This document shows positions 6,752 through 13,572 of a DNA stretch of 13,633 nt, one piece after another. The position numbers and the translations under genes are program-made. Position 1 is the first letter of the stretch. Each line of letters begins with the position of its first letter. The notes beneath the pieces are model-generated. The model was not told the origin of the DNA, did no database searches, and was given only the letters and a program-made list of their open reading frames with translations. The stretch is from Eubacterium sp. (GTDB taxonomy: Bacteria; Bacillota_A; Clostridia; Lachnospirales; Lachnospiraceae). The stretch spans positions 1-13,633 of the forward strand of contig JAFVEX010000154.1 of NCBI GenBank assembly GCA_017475785.1, read 5' to 3'.

Positions 6752-7228
6752 ATGGCGAAAAAGGAAGCGAAAACCAACGCGATGCGGATTCTCGAGCGGA
6801 TGAAGATTCCGTTCACGCATCAGGAATATGACTGCGACGAATTCACAGACGGCAGTTCAACCGCAGACCGGCTCGGGCTGCCGCATGAGCAGGTATTCAA
6901 GACACTCGTGACAGTCGGCGCAGACCGGCAGAATTACGTATTTGTGATTCCTGTCGATGAGGAACTTGCGCTGAAGAAATGCGCGAAATCAGTCGGCGTG
7001 AAATCTGTCCAGATGATTCACATGAAGGAACTGTTTCCGCTGACTGGTTACGTGCGCGGCGGCTGCACGGCAATTGGTATGAAGAAGCAGTTCGTGACCC
7101 GGATCGATGAGAGCGCGCAGCTCTTTGACACAATCTACATAAGCGGGGGCAGGATCGGGTGCCAGATCAGGCTGGTGCCGGATGATTTCTGCAGGGCGGC
7201 GCAGGCAGAATATGCGGAACTGACGTAG
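6752..7228 (+). CDS. ybaK: Cys-tRNA(Pro) deacylase, YbaK/EbsC family
   Basis: A 158-residue cytoplasmic protein of the usual size for this editing family, which hydrolyses cysteine wrongly attached to tRNA(Pro) by prolyl-tRNA synthetase. FKTLV (49-53) carries the conserved active-site lysine K50, and GYVRGGCTAIGMKK (99-112) is the signature glycine-rich loop. The N-terminus, beginning MAKKEAKTNAMRIL and continuing with THQEYD, fits the family start. The ribosome binding site is weak: GAGG sits 16 bases away, with only ACGGA closer. The RidA gene follows on the same strand after 119 bp, possibly cotranscribed. Family call is firm. Confidence 0.9.
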   Translation: MAKKEAKTNAMRILERMKIPFTHQEYDCDEFTDGSSTADRLGLPHEQVFKTLVTVGADRQNYVFVIPVDEELALKKCAKSVGVKSVQMIHMKELFPLTGYVRGGCTAIGMKKQFVTRIDESAQLFDTIYISGGRIGCQIRLVPDDFCRAAQAEYAELT

Positions 7229-7347
7229 ATGAAGGTGGATATTATACCTGAATGATATGCTCGGCAAAATTACAATTTCTGAACGTGGGACTATTGGCGT
7301 CCAAATCATACCTAAACATTTTGAACAGACGTAAGGAGGAATACAGC

Positions 7348-7728
7348 ATGAATCAGGCAGTTCACACAGACAAGGCACCGGCGGCGATCGGACCGTATTC
7401 ACAGGCGGTGAAGGCAGGAAATACCATTTATGTATCCGGGCAGATCCCGATTGATCCTGCGAAGGGAGAATTTGCGGGGGCGGATATCCGGACACAGACG
7501 CGCCAGAGCCTTACGAATATCAGAAATATTCTGGAGGCGGCGGGGACTGATATGGGCAGCGTCGTGAAGACGACGGTTTTGTTGGCGGATATTGCCGATT
7601 TTGCGGCAATGAATGAGGTCTACGCAGAGTTTTTTGCGGAGCCGTACCCGGCGCGGGCAGCGTTTCAGGCTGCGGCGATCCCGAAGGGGGCGCTGGTTGA
7701 GATTGAGGCGGTCGCGGTGACTGACTGA
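7348..7728 (+). CDS. ridA: RidA family reactive imine/enamine deaminase
   Basis: A 126-residue protein. ATG 7348 follows AAGGAGG at 8 bases; a longer frame from 7252 has no such site. Family motifs are [12 protein letters not shown] (10-21), VSGQIPIDP (29-37) and [24 protein letters not shown] (100-123). R103 matches the catalytic arginine and E119 matches the conserved glutamate of RidA. RidA hydrolyses 2-aminoacrylate and related imines that form during PLP-enzyme turnover, protecting those enzymes; it works as a cytoplasmic trimer. The gene lies just before the thiamine-thiazole operon but is separated from it by a new promoter and a terminator. Confidence 0.92.
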   Translation: MNQAVHTDKAPAAIGPYSQAVKAGNTIYVSGQIPIDPAKGEFAGADIRTQTRQSLTNIRNILEAAGTDMGSVVKTTVLLADIADFAAMNEVYAEFFAEPYPARAAFQAAAIPKGALVEIEAVAVTD

Positions 7729-7836
7729 AGGCAGCTGTACCGGGAGGGCTTTGAAGAATTGATATGACGGCTTTGCGTTTCACGGAAAAGAAGTACTGAC
7801 AGGCTGAAAATGATGTGATGATTCGCGGGGCGCAGC

Positions 7837-7865
7837 TTGACAAGACGCCTCTGAGCGCATATACT
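7837..7865 (+). promoter_or_regulatory. Consensus sigma-A promoter of the thiSG-thiH operon
   Basis: TTGACA (7837-7842) is followed after exactly 17 bp by TATACT (7860-7865). This is the best -35/-10 pair in the window. Transcription should start near 7872, giving a leader of about 350 nt before the thiSG start codon. Confidence 0.75.
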
Positions 7866-7928
7866 AAATGCTGTCGGAGAAATCGGACGGCGAAAACTTT
7901 ATATGGAAGCGAAAGAGAGTGAATGAAT

Positions 7929-7978
7929 GTTCACGAAGGGGTGCACCACCGCGGGTGTATTACTTCGTGAACTTTTTT
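7929..7978 (+). terminator. Intrinsic terminator/attenuator in the thiSG leader
   Basis: GTTCACGAAG (7929-7938) pairs perfectly with CTTCGTGAAC (7963-7972) and is followed by six T residues (7973-7978). The 24-nt loop can fold further: CACC (7944-7947) pairs with GGTG (7954-7957), leaving a 5x5 internal loop. It lies about 60 nt after the predicted transcription start, so it would act as an attenuator for thiSG. It could also stop read-through from ridA. Confidence 0.8.
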
Positions 7979-8017
7979 ACTTCATAGGAAATTCCTCAAA
8001 TTTCCTATGAAGTAAAA
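7975..8017. repeat. 19-bp perfect inverted repeat
   Basis: TTTTACTTCATAGGAAATT (7975-7993) and its exact reverse complement (7999-8017) flank a 5-nt loop CCTCA. Its first four T residues are the last bases of the terminator's T-run. The T side comes first and the A side last, so it does not itself form a T-tailed terminator on either strand. It could be a dispersed palindromic element or an alternative leader fold. Confidence 0.8.
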
Positions 8018-8035
8018 CCTCCCGGTGGATGCACA

Positions 8036-8195
8036 CGCCGCACATCGGAAGGCAGCAAAGCTGCTGTGCGGCGGCGCGCAAAGTCCGCAGCTTTCTTCGT
8101 TTCACTCCGGTCGGCGCTAAGCGATCGTCCACTGGACGATCAGCGCCCCTCATGAGTGAGGGGGATGGGGAAGTTGAAGTCCGCTTGCGGACTTT
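8036..8195 (+). ncRNA. Structured 5' leader segment of thiSG (four hairpins)
   Basis: Four stem-loops lie in series. A: CGCCGCACA (8036-8044) with TGTGCGGCG (8065-8073), with GCAGC/GCTGC stacked inside. B: GGCGCT plus GATCGTCC (8113-8130) with GGACGATC plus AGCGCC (8134-8147). C: CCCCTCA (8146-8152) with TGAGGGG (8157-8163), sharing two bases with B. D: AAGTCCGC (8177-8184) with GCGGACTT (8187-8194). AAAGTCCGC at 8080-8088 can instead pair with GCGGACTTT at 8187-8195, enclosing B and C, so two alternative folds exist. It matches no riboswitch class I know and carries no TPP-riboswitch core. It may be regulatory RNA or an inserted repeat. Confidence 0.5.
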
Positions 8196-8221
8196 GTTCT
8201 ATGACAGGAAGGAGATTTAGA

Positions 8222-9214
8222 ATGCAGATCAGGCTGAATGGGAAAGAAAAGGCAGTTGACGATGGAATGACCGTGGCAAAGCTTCTGGAGGCGGAGAAGT
8301 ACCGCCCGGAGCAGGTGGCGGTGGAGGTAAATCTCTGGATAGTGCCGAAGGATCAGTACGGCACACATGCGCTCAATGAGGGCGATGTCGTTGAGATTGT
8401 TACGTTTATGGGCGGCGGCTCCGGCCTAGACGAGGAAAAGCCTGTGGAGCAGGATGTGTTTGTGCTGGGCGGCCACAGCTTCCGGTCGCGGTTTATCCTG
8501 GGTTCAGGCAAATACTCACTGGAGCTGATTCAGGCGGCGGTAGAGAATGCGGGCGCGCAGATCATCACGCTGGCGCTGCGCCGCGCGAATGAAGGCGGTC
8601 TGGCGAATATTCTGGATTACATTCCGGAACACGTGACGCTGCTGCCGAATACGTCCGGGGCGCGCAACGCGGATGAGGCGGTGCGAATCGCGCGGCTTTC
8701 CAGGGAGATCTGCGGCAGTGATTTTGTCAAAATCGAAATCATGCGGGACACCAAATATCTGCTGCCGGACAATCAGGAGACAGTTAAGGCGACGGAAATC
8801 CTCGCGAAGGAGGGATTTATCGTCATGCCGTACATGTATCCGGATCTGAATTCTGCGCGCGACATGCAGAACGCCGGCGCCGCGTGCATTATGCCTCTGG
8901 GCGCGCCGATCGGCACGAACAAGGGGCTGGTGACGAAGGAATTTATCAAGATTTTGATTGATGAAATTGATCTGCCGGTGATCGTGGACGCGGGAATCGG
9001 ACGTCCGTCGCAGGCCTGTGAGGCTATGGAGATGGGAGCCGCTGCAATCATGGCGAATACAGCGATCGCGACAGCCGGAGATATCCCGGCGATGGCAGGG
9101 GCGTTCCGTCAGGCAATTGAGGCAGGAAGGACTGCGTTTCTGGCCGGACCTGGCCGCGTGAGAGAGAACGGGGCGAGCGCGTCTTCGCCGCTGACCGGAT
9201 TTCTGCGGGACTGA
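8222..9214 (+). CDS. thiG: Fused sulfur carrier ThiS - thiazole synthase ThiG
   Basis: A 330-residue protein. ATG 8222 has AAGGAG 7 bases upstream (8209-8214). Residues 1-66 are a complete ThiS, starting [10 protein letters not shown] and ending [10 protein letters not shown] (57-66). A linker of about 11 residues (67-77) leads into Thi[20 protein letters not shown] (81-99), [20 protein letters not shown], then DFVKIEI with K170 at the position of the lysine that forms the imine with deoxyxylulose phosphate. [20 protein letters not shown] and [14 protein letters not shown] close it. ThiG builds the thiazole phosphate of thiamine from DXP, dehydroglycine and ThiS-thiocarboxylate sulfur. Normally the ThiS Gly-Gly must be the free C-terminus for activation by ThiF; here it is internal. 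No thiF is in the window. A GTG at 8444 (codon 75) preceded by GAGG could start a ThiG-only product. Annotated ThiS-ThiG fusions exist in other bacteria. Confidence 0.92.
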   Translation: MQIRLNGKEKAVDDGMTVAKLLEAEKYRPEQVAVEVNLWIVPKDQYGTHALNEGDVVEIVTFMGGGSGLDEEKPVEQDVFVLGGHSFRSRFILGSGKYSLELIQAAVENAGAQIITLALRRANEGGLANILDYIPEHVTLLPNTSGARNADEAVRIARLSREICGSDFVKIEIMRDTKYLLPDNQETVKATEILAKEGFIVMPYMYPDLNSARDMQNAGAACIMPLGAPIGTNKGLVTKEFIKILIDEIDLPVIVDAGIGRPSQACEAMEMGAAAIMANTAIATAGDIPAMAGAFRQAIEAGRTAFLAGPGRVRENGASASSPLTGFLRD

Positions 9215-9233
9215 AGCAGGGTTTTCGATAACC

Positions 9234-9288
9234 TGACCAAAAAACTGGTCAAGACGGGGTTAAAAATTAACATAATTACCTGATCAGG
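9234..9288. repeat. Cluster of short palindromes between thiSG and thiH
   Basis: Within the 191-bp gap between thiSG and thiH lie TGACCA/TGGTCA around an A-rich loop (about 9234-9250), GTTAA/TTAAC around AAA (about 9259-9271) and the 10-bp palindrome CCTGATCAGG (9279-9288). None has a T-run, so they are not clear terminators. They may be mRNA processing or stabilising hairpins or an operator; the palindrome sits just before an alternative ATG at 9298. Confidence 0.4.
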
Positions 9289-9405
9289 ACGGGAAATATG
9301 TTAACTAGCCGGAGAGTGGCTGTCGGAAATGAAAAAACAGCGGATCATTCCAGAAAGACGATCTGGCAGAACAAACTAGCAATTTACAGAAATAGGGAAA
9401 CGAGT

Positions 9406-10626
9406 ATGACAAACGAAACAGCCAACATCAATGAAAGCATCCTGAGTGAACAGATTCTGGAGGACCAGAAGAAGAACAGGATTGACCATATGACCTACCT
9501 GCCCGGAATGGATATCCTGCAGTCTGATGTGATGAAACGGGTAGTGGACGCCATGAATGCCTATGACTATGACCGCTATAAGGCGGAAGACGTGCGGCGG
9601 GCACTTGCGCGCGACAACCGGACGCCGGAGGATTTCGCGGCGCTGCTGTCTCCGGCAGCGATTCCGATGCTGGAGGAGATTGCGCAGTGCGCGCGGCAGG
9701 AAAAGCAGAAGCATTTTGGCAACAGTGTCTATTTCTTTACGCCTTTGTATATCGCTAATTATTGCGAGAATTACTGCATTTACTGCGGTTTTAACTGCCA
9801 CAATAAGATCCGCCGCGCAATGCTGGGCGCTGAGGAAATTGAGCGGGAGATGCAGGCAATCGCGGAAACAGGCCTGCAGGAGATTCTGATTCTGACAGGA
9901 GAGAGCAGGAAAAAGTCGGACGTGAAGTATATCGGCGAGTCCTGCAGGATCGCGCGGAAGTATTTTAAGGTCATCGGACTGGAAGTTTACCCGATGAACG
10001 TAGATGAATACCACTATCTGCACGAGTGCGGCGCCGATTACATCACTGTCTTCCAGGAAACTTACAATTCGGACAAATATGAGACGCTGCATCTGGCGGG
10101 ACACAAGCGGATTTTCCCGTACCGCGTCAGCGCGCAGGAGCGCGCCCTGATGGGTGGCATGCGGGGCGTTGGCTTTGGCGCTCTGCTGGGTCTGGATGAT
10201 TTTCGCAAGGATGCCTTCGCGACTGGCATGCACGCGTATCTGCTGCAGCGGAAGTATCCGCACGCGGAAATTGCCTTTTCCTGCCCGCGTCTGCGGCCGA
10301 TCATCAACAATGACCGCATCAATCCAAAAGATGTACATGAGACACAGCTGCTTCAGGTGGTCGCGGCGTACCGCCTGTTCATGCCGTTTGCCAGCATTAC
10401 GGTCTCGACGCGGGAGTGCGCGCGGGTGCGGGATCATCTAATGAACATCGCGGCGACGAAAATCTCCGCCGGCGTCAGCACCGGCATCGGCAGCCATGCG
10501 GACGAGGGCACGTCGAAGGGAGATGAGCAGTTTGAGATCTCGGATGGACGGACAGTTGCTGAAGTATACAATGATTTGCTGGGGCTTGGCCTGCAGCCAG
10601 TCATGAACGATTATATTTATGTTTAA
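9406..10626 (+). CDS. thiH: 2-iminoacetate synthase ThiH (radical SAM)
   Basis: A 406-residue enzyme that cleaves tyrosine to dehydroglycine (2-iminoacetate) and p-cresol, supplying ThiG. The radical-SAM cluster motif CENYCIYC gives C120, C124 and C127. HFGNSVYFFTPLYIANYC before it, EILILTGES, VYPMNVDEY, and the ending VAEVYNDLLGLGLQPVMNDYIYV are typical of the ThiH branch. HydG is related, but there is no hydrogenase context here and the neighbour is ThiG. Two starts are possible. ATG 9406 follows AGGGA at 8 bases and gives a near-usual length; ATG 9298 would add 36 residues of no recognisable similarity. I prefer 9406, without certainty. The gene is the last of the operon visible; thiF, thiC and thiE are not in the window. 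Confidence 0.92.
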   Translation: MTNETANINESILSEQILEDQKKNRIDHMTYLPGMDILQSDVMKRVVDAMNAYDYDRYKAEDVRRALARDNRTPEDFAALLSPAAIPMLEEIAQCARQEKQKHFGNSVYFFTPLYIANYCENYCIYCGFNCHNKIRRAMLGAEEIEREMQAIAETGLQEILILTGESRKKSDVKYIGESCRIARKYFKVIGLEVYPMNVDEYHYLHECGADYITVFQETYNSDKYETLHLAGHKRIFPYRVSAQERALMGGMRGVGFGALLGLDDFRKDAFATGMHAYLLQRKYPHAEIAFSCPRLRPIINNDRINPKDVHETQLLQVVAAYRLFMPFASITVSTRECARVRDHLMNIAATKISAGVSTGIGSHADEGTSKGDEQFEISDGRTVAEVYNDLLGLGLQPVMNDYIYV

Positions 10627-10705
10627 AAAAGTAGCTGAGGCTGCCGCGCTGCGCATCTTTGTGCATAAATGTTTGTGCACTGGATTGCTTAGCGAGACAG
10701 CCTCA
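10625..10705 (-). terminator. Probable terminator/structured element between convergent thiH and repressor genes
   Basis: TGAGGCTG (10636-10643) pairs with CAGCCTCA (10698-10705) across a 54-nt loop. Read on the minus strand, the stem is followed after a short gap by TTTTTT (10630-10625), which suits the end of the repressor gene. The loop contains TTTGTGCA twice (10658 and 10672). The large loop makes it a weak terminator; a dispersed palindromic element is also possible. Confidence 0.45.
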
Positions 10706-10752
10706 ACAGAAGGTTGATCGAAAAATAGAAACACTGACGAATCAGTGATGAT

Positions 10753-11868
10753 TTATGATACAAACCGGGACGCGAGCGTTCCGGCTTTTTCTTTGAGCGG
10801 CTCAATCATTCTCACAGACTCGCGCTCGATCAGCTCCGGAATGAATGTATAATTCGCGTCAAACTGAGAATCACTCATCATCCGCAGAAGGTTTTCGGCG
10901 GCCTTCTGGCCGACTTCCTCATAGGGGTAGCGGATCGTGGTGAGCGGAGGGTCGAAGTCCGGGGAAGTCAGGAAGTTGTCATATCCGACGACGGAGAGAT
11001 CCTCCGGAATCCGGATGCCATTTTCCTGCAGGGCAGGAATCAGCTTCTGCGCGAACTCATCATTATAGATAAACGCAGCTGTGCAGGAACGGATCTGCTT
11101 CAGGAGCGCCGGAAAGGTCTCGTGAAAATAATCCTTGAAGGTTCTCAGTGAATACCAGTAAACACGGTCATCTGAAAAGGGGAGGCGGTGCTTTTTCAGC
11201 GCCTCGAGGTATCCGTTAAAGCGCCGGATTCCCTGCCCGTTGTCTGAGCGGCCTACATAGAAGATTTTTCTGTGTCCGTTGGCAATTAAATGCTCTGTTG
11301 CCAGCTTTCCGCCGGCGAAGTCGTCCATTTTAATTGAAGGGAGATCCAGCTCCCGGTAGGTGTCGTCAATCAGAATAAAAGGGATCCTGCTCATCAGCGT
11401 CCGGAACGGCTTCAGATCAAAGCGCGGCAGATAGGAGCAGGATGGCTCCAGAATGATTCCCGCGTAGTTGGAGCCCATCAGGTTGTCCAGGATACGCGCC
11501 TCGTAATCCAGACGGTTTTCCGTGGAAAAAATTGTGGCAATATAACCTTCTCTGGCCAGCTGGTGATTAACAGCAGCCGACTTAAACGGATAGATATAAT
11601 TGCCGATGGAATTCATGATTACGGCAACGTTCTTTGACGGAGGGAGAGAAGATACGTTTTCCTTGACGATAAATGTCCCGCTGCCCTGAATGCTGTACAC
11701 CAGCTTTTTCTTCTCAAGATATTTCAGCGCGTTTCGGATTGTCTGGCGGCTGACATTGAACTGTTCTGCCAGTGTCAGCTCCGGCGGGATTGGCGAGGTG
11801 GCATCGTTATACGTATAATCGAGGATCCTTCCTTCGATTACATCAGCGATGTCGAGGTATTTGGGCAT
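10753..11868 (-). CDS. GntR/LacI hybrid transcriptional repressor (AraR-like)
   Basis: A 371-residue DNA-binding repressor. ATG 11868 follows AAGGAG at 6 bases; an ATG 27 bases upstream lacks such a site. Residues about 1-68 form a GntR winged helix-turn-helix: LTLAEQFNVSRQTIRNALKY followed by GSGTFIV. From about residue 78 to the C-terminus is a LacI-type sugar-sensing domain. Its motifs include NVAVIMNS, GIILEP, IPFILIDD, MDDFAGGKLATEHLI, GHRKIFYVG, RFNGYLEAL, AFIYNDEFA, DLSVVGYDN and PPLTTIRYPYEEVGQKAAE. This domain order is that of Bacillus subtilis AraR. Such repressors release DNA when a sugar binds. The gene is divergent from a sugar-binding lipoprotein gene, so that transporter is the likely target. 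The inducer is not deducible. Confidence 0.9.
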   Translation of the reverse strand: MPKYLDIADVIEGRILDYTYNDATSPIPPELTLAEQFNVSRQTIRNALKYLEKKKLVYSIQGSGTFIVKENVSSLPPSKNVAVIMNSIGNYIYPFKSAAVNHQLAREGYIATIFSTENRLDYEARILDNLMGSNYAGIILEPSCSYLPRFDLKPFRTLMSRIPFILIDDTYRELDLPSIKMDDFAGGKLATEHLIANGHRKIFYVGRSDNGQGIRRFNGYLEALKKHRLPFSDDRVYWYSLRTFKDYFHETFPALLKQIRSCTAAFIYNDEFAQKLIPALQENGIRIPEDLSVVGYDNFLTSPDFDPPLTTIRYPYEEVGQKAAENLLRMMSDSQFDANYTFIPELIERESVRMIEPLKEKAGTLASRFVS

Positions 11869-11909
11869 TTCGGACTCCTTCTTCGCATCAGACACGTCTG
11901 CTGTGCATT

Positions 11910-11938
11910 ATTATACCATATTTAATGGCATGTATCGA
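11910..11938 (-). promoter_or_regulatory. Promoter of the GntR/LacI repressor gene
   Basis: On the minus strand TCGATA (11938-11933) is followed after 17 bp by an exact TATAAT (11915-11910). This gives a leader of roughly 35-40 nt before the ATG at 11868. Confidence 0.55.
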
Positions 11939-11961
11939 ATATTATAATGCGACTCAAAATT

Positions 11962-12173
11962 AAATACAAGTGGAAATGTTAATTTGTATTTTTAGAAAAA
12001 ACCAATATCGAACACAGATGAAAACAAAACTATACAAATTGACGAAAAAATGGGTATGAAATTTGTCTAATTTGCAGATGGACAGCGTTATTCCTTTAGT
12101 AATATGATAGACATGTAGCGAAAAGGTGCAGTCGGATCGAATACAAGTTAATTTTAGACTGCGAATACAAATT
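11962..12173. promoter_or_regulatory. Operator array: repeated AATACAA(A/G) motif
   Basis: The motif recurs in the intergenic region. Inverted copies AAATACAA (11962-11969) and TTGTATTT (11984-11991) start 22 bp apart. ACAAATT (12034-12040) and AATTTGT (12060-12066) are a second inverted pair. CGAATACAAGTT (12138-12149) and CGAATACAAATT (12162-12173) are direct copies 24 bp apart, downstream of the transporter promoter. From memory, Bacillus AraR boxes are built from ATTTGTA/TACAAAT half-sites, which fits the adjacent AraR-like repressor. Assignment to that repressor is inference. Confidence 0.55.
12079..12108 (+). promoter_or_regulatory. Promoter of the sugar transporter operon
   Basis: TGGACA (12079-12084) and TATGAT (12103-12108) are each one mismatch from consensus, with an 18-bp spacer. 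The predicted start near 12115 leaves a leader of about 80 nt. Two AATACAAR copies lie within that leader and two inverted pairs lie upstream, as expected for repression by blocking or looping. Confidence 0.5.
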
Positions 12174-12196
12174 TATCAAACTGGGAGGAAGTTTAC

Positions 12197-13378
12197 ATGA
12201 TAAAGAAAGTTTTGTCACTTCTCATGGCAACGCTTATGGTGAGCTCTCTTGCAGCCTGCGGCGGCTCCGGTTCTTCGGCAGCCTCCAGCGCGGGAAGCGC
12301 TGCGGCATCTTCGGCGGGCGCGGCAGTCAGCGAAGCAGCTGAAGAGGCAGAAGACACTGCGGCGGCAGCGGCCAGTGAAGCAGAAGACACTGCGGCGGCA
12401 GCAGCATCATCTGCGGAAGAAGCTGCACCTGCAGCAGCAAGCGGTGACCAGATCAAGGTCGGCGTTTCATTCCACAGCCTGATGAACGACGTCTTCAAAA
12501 AGACAGAAGAGTACCTGAACTACTGGAAAGACAACCCAATTGAAGACGGATATCCGACGATTGACATGACCATCACGGTTGCCGACAGCGATATCAACAA
12601 ACAGATCTCCGATGTCAAGGATCTGATTAGCCAGAATCCGGATGTCATCCTGATCGACCCGGCAGATTCTACCGCAATTGAGCCGGCAGTCAAGGCCTGC
12701 CACGACGCTGGTATCCCGTGCGTCACCTACAACAGACCGATCGCGGAAGAAGTAAAAGAGAGACCGGACGCAGAGTGCCTCGTTGACGCGTACGCACAGG
12801 GCTATGATGTCGCGAAGGCTGTCTTTGACAAGATGCAGGCAGACGGCGTGGAACAGATCACAGTTGTTATGTGCAACGGTGAGACCCGTGACAACAACTC
12901 CATCCTGCGCGCGAACGGCGTGAAGGACGCTGCAGAAGAGTACGGCGCGACCATCGCGGCGGAGCTTCCGTGCGACTGGGATCCGTCCAAGGTTTCCGAG
13001 CTGCTTCCGTCAGCTCTGACAGGAAATCCTGACACGAACCTTGTATACTGCGCGACAGACGGAATGCTTTCCGGCATTAAGTCCACGCTTGAAGCAATCG
13101 ACAGATGGGCCCCGTACGGCGAGGAGAACCACATGTATCTGGCATCCTGCGACGTCTTCGAAGAAGGCTACAACATGATCGCTGACGGATATGTTGACGC
13201 GGACACCCTCTTCGACGTCAAAGGCTTCGTCGGACAGGCAGTCAAAGACGCATATGCTCTGGCAGCAGGCGAGTCTGTTGAAGGCAAGACCGAGCTGGTC
13301 GGCGCATGCTATACACAGGACAACTATCAGGACGAAGAACTGACATCTGATCTGTGGTGGCAGTTCGAGGGTAAGTAA
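12197..13378 (+). CDS. Sugar ABC transporter substrate-binding lipoprotein (RbsB-like)
   Basis: A 393-residue lipoprotein. ATG 12197 has GGAGG 8 bases upstream. The signal peptide MIKKVLSLLMATLMVSSLAAC ends in lipobox LAAC with lipidated C21. Residues about 22-83 are an Ala/Ser/Glu tether containing a repeated 11-residue unit. From about residue 85 the fold is that of periplasmic-binding family 4, as in ribose-type ABC importers: IKVGVSFHS, DLISQNPDVILIDPADSTAIEPAVKACHDAGIPCVTYNRPI, then VVMCNGETRDNNSILRANGVKDA. It should bind a sugar outside the membrane and hand it to an ABC permease. The permease and ATPase genes are expected downstream, where one start codon is visible. The sugar is unknown. 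The divergent GntR/LacI repressor probably controls it. Confidence 0.92.
   Translation: MIKKVLSLLMATLMVSSLAACGGSGSSAASSAGSAAASSAGAAVSEAAEEAEDTAAAAASEAEDTAAAAASSAEEAAPAAASGDQIKVGVSFHSLMNDVFKKTEEYLNYWKDNPIEDGYPTIDMTITVADSDINKQISDVKDLISQNPDVILIDPADSTAIEPAVKACHDAGIPCVTYNRPIAEEVKERPDAECLVDAYAQGYDVAKAVFDKMQADGVEQITVVMCNGETRDNNSILRANGVKDAAEEYGATIAAELPCDWDPSKVSELLPSALTGNPDTNLVYCATDGMLSGIKSTLEAIDRWAPYGEENHMYLASCDVFEEGYNMIADGYVDADTLFDVKGFVGQAVKDAYALAAGESVEGKTELVGACYTQDNYQDEELTSDLWWQFEGK
12347..12412 (+). repeat. 33-bp tandem duplication in the lipoprotein tether
   Basis: A 23-bp core GCAGAAGACACTGCGGCGGC(AGC) is identical at 12347-12369 and 12380-12402, a period of 33 bp. It encodes AEDTAAAAASE and AEDTAAAAASS (residues 51-72). 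The frame is kept, so tether length can change without harming the binding domain. Confidence 0.8.
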
Positions 13379-13465
13379 TACAGGCGGCTGATTTTAAGGA
13401 AACTTAAAAGATCGGCAGACATTGTGACAGACACAGTGTCGTCCGGCCGCGGCCATGCTTAACCA

Positions 13466-13540
13466 GCAGGGAGAGAGGGGATCCCGTCTCTCCCTGCATC
13501 TGTACGAAGAGAACCTGCCGCCGGAAGACGGCGGGTCAGG
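13466..13540 (+). other. Stable hairpins between binding-protein gene and next transporter gene
   Basis: GCAGGGAGAGA (13466-13476) pairs perfectly with TCTCTCCCTGC (13487-13497). A second hairpin pairs CCTG-CCGCCG (13514-13523) with CGGCGG and CAGG (13529-13540). Neither has a T-run. Hairpins at this place commonly protect the binding-protein mRNA from 3' decay so that it is made in excess over the membrane components; a weak attenuator is the alternative. Confidence 0.6.
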
Positions 13541-13572
13541 ACAGTTGAGTTTGATTTTAAGGAAGAAAAAGT

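Noticed and set aside
7866..7978. T-box leader, suggested by GGGGTGCACCACCGCGGG
   Set aside because: It resembles the T-box AGGGTGGNACCGCG, but the TGGN bulge is absent, the motif sits in the terminator loop rather than before it, and there is no room for a normal Stem I.
8029..8220. 63-codon open frame upstream of thiSG
   Set aside because: It lies over the hairpin cluster, has no ribosome binding site and a composition dictated by the inverted repeats; probably not translated.
9278..9291. TPP riboswitch fragment (ACCTGATCAGGA) before thiH
   Set aside because: Only this stretch matches; the GATAATGCCAGCG part and the CTGAGA arm are missing, and it is better explained as the palindrome CCTGATCAGG.
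9376..10437. 353-codon minus-strand open frame
   Set aside because: Antisense to thiH, whose radical-SAM motif and family sequence are clear.
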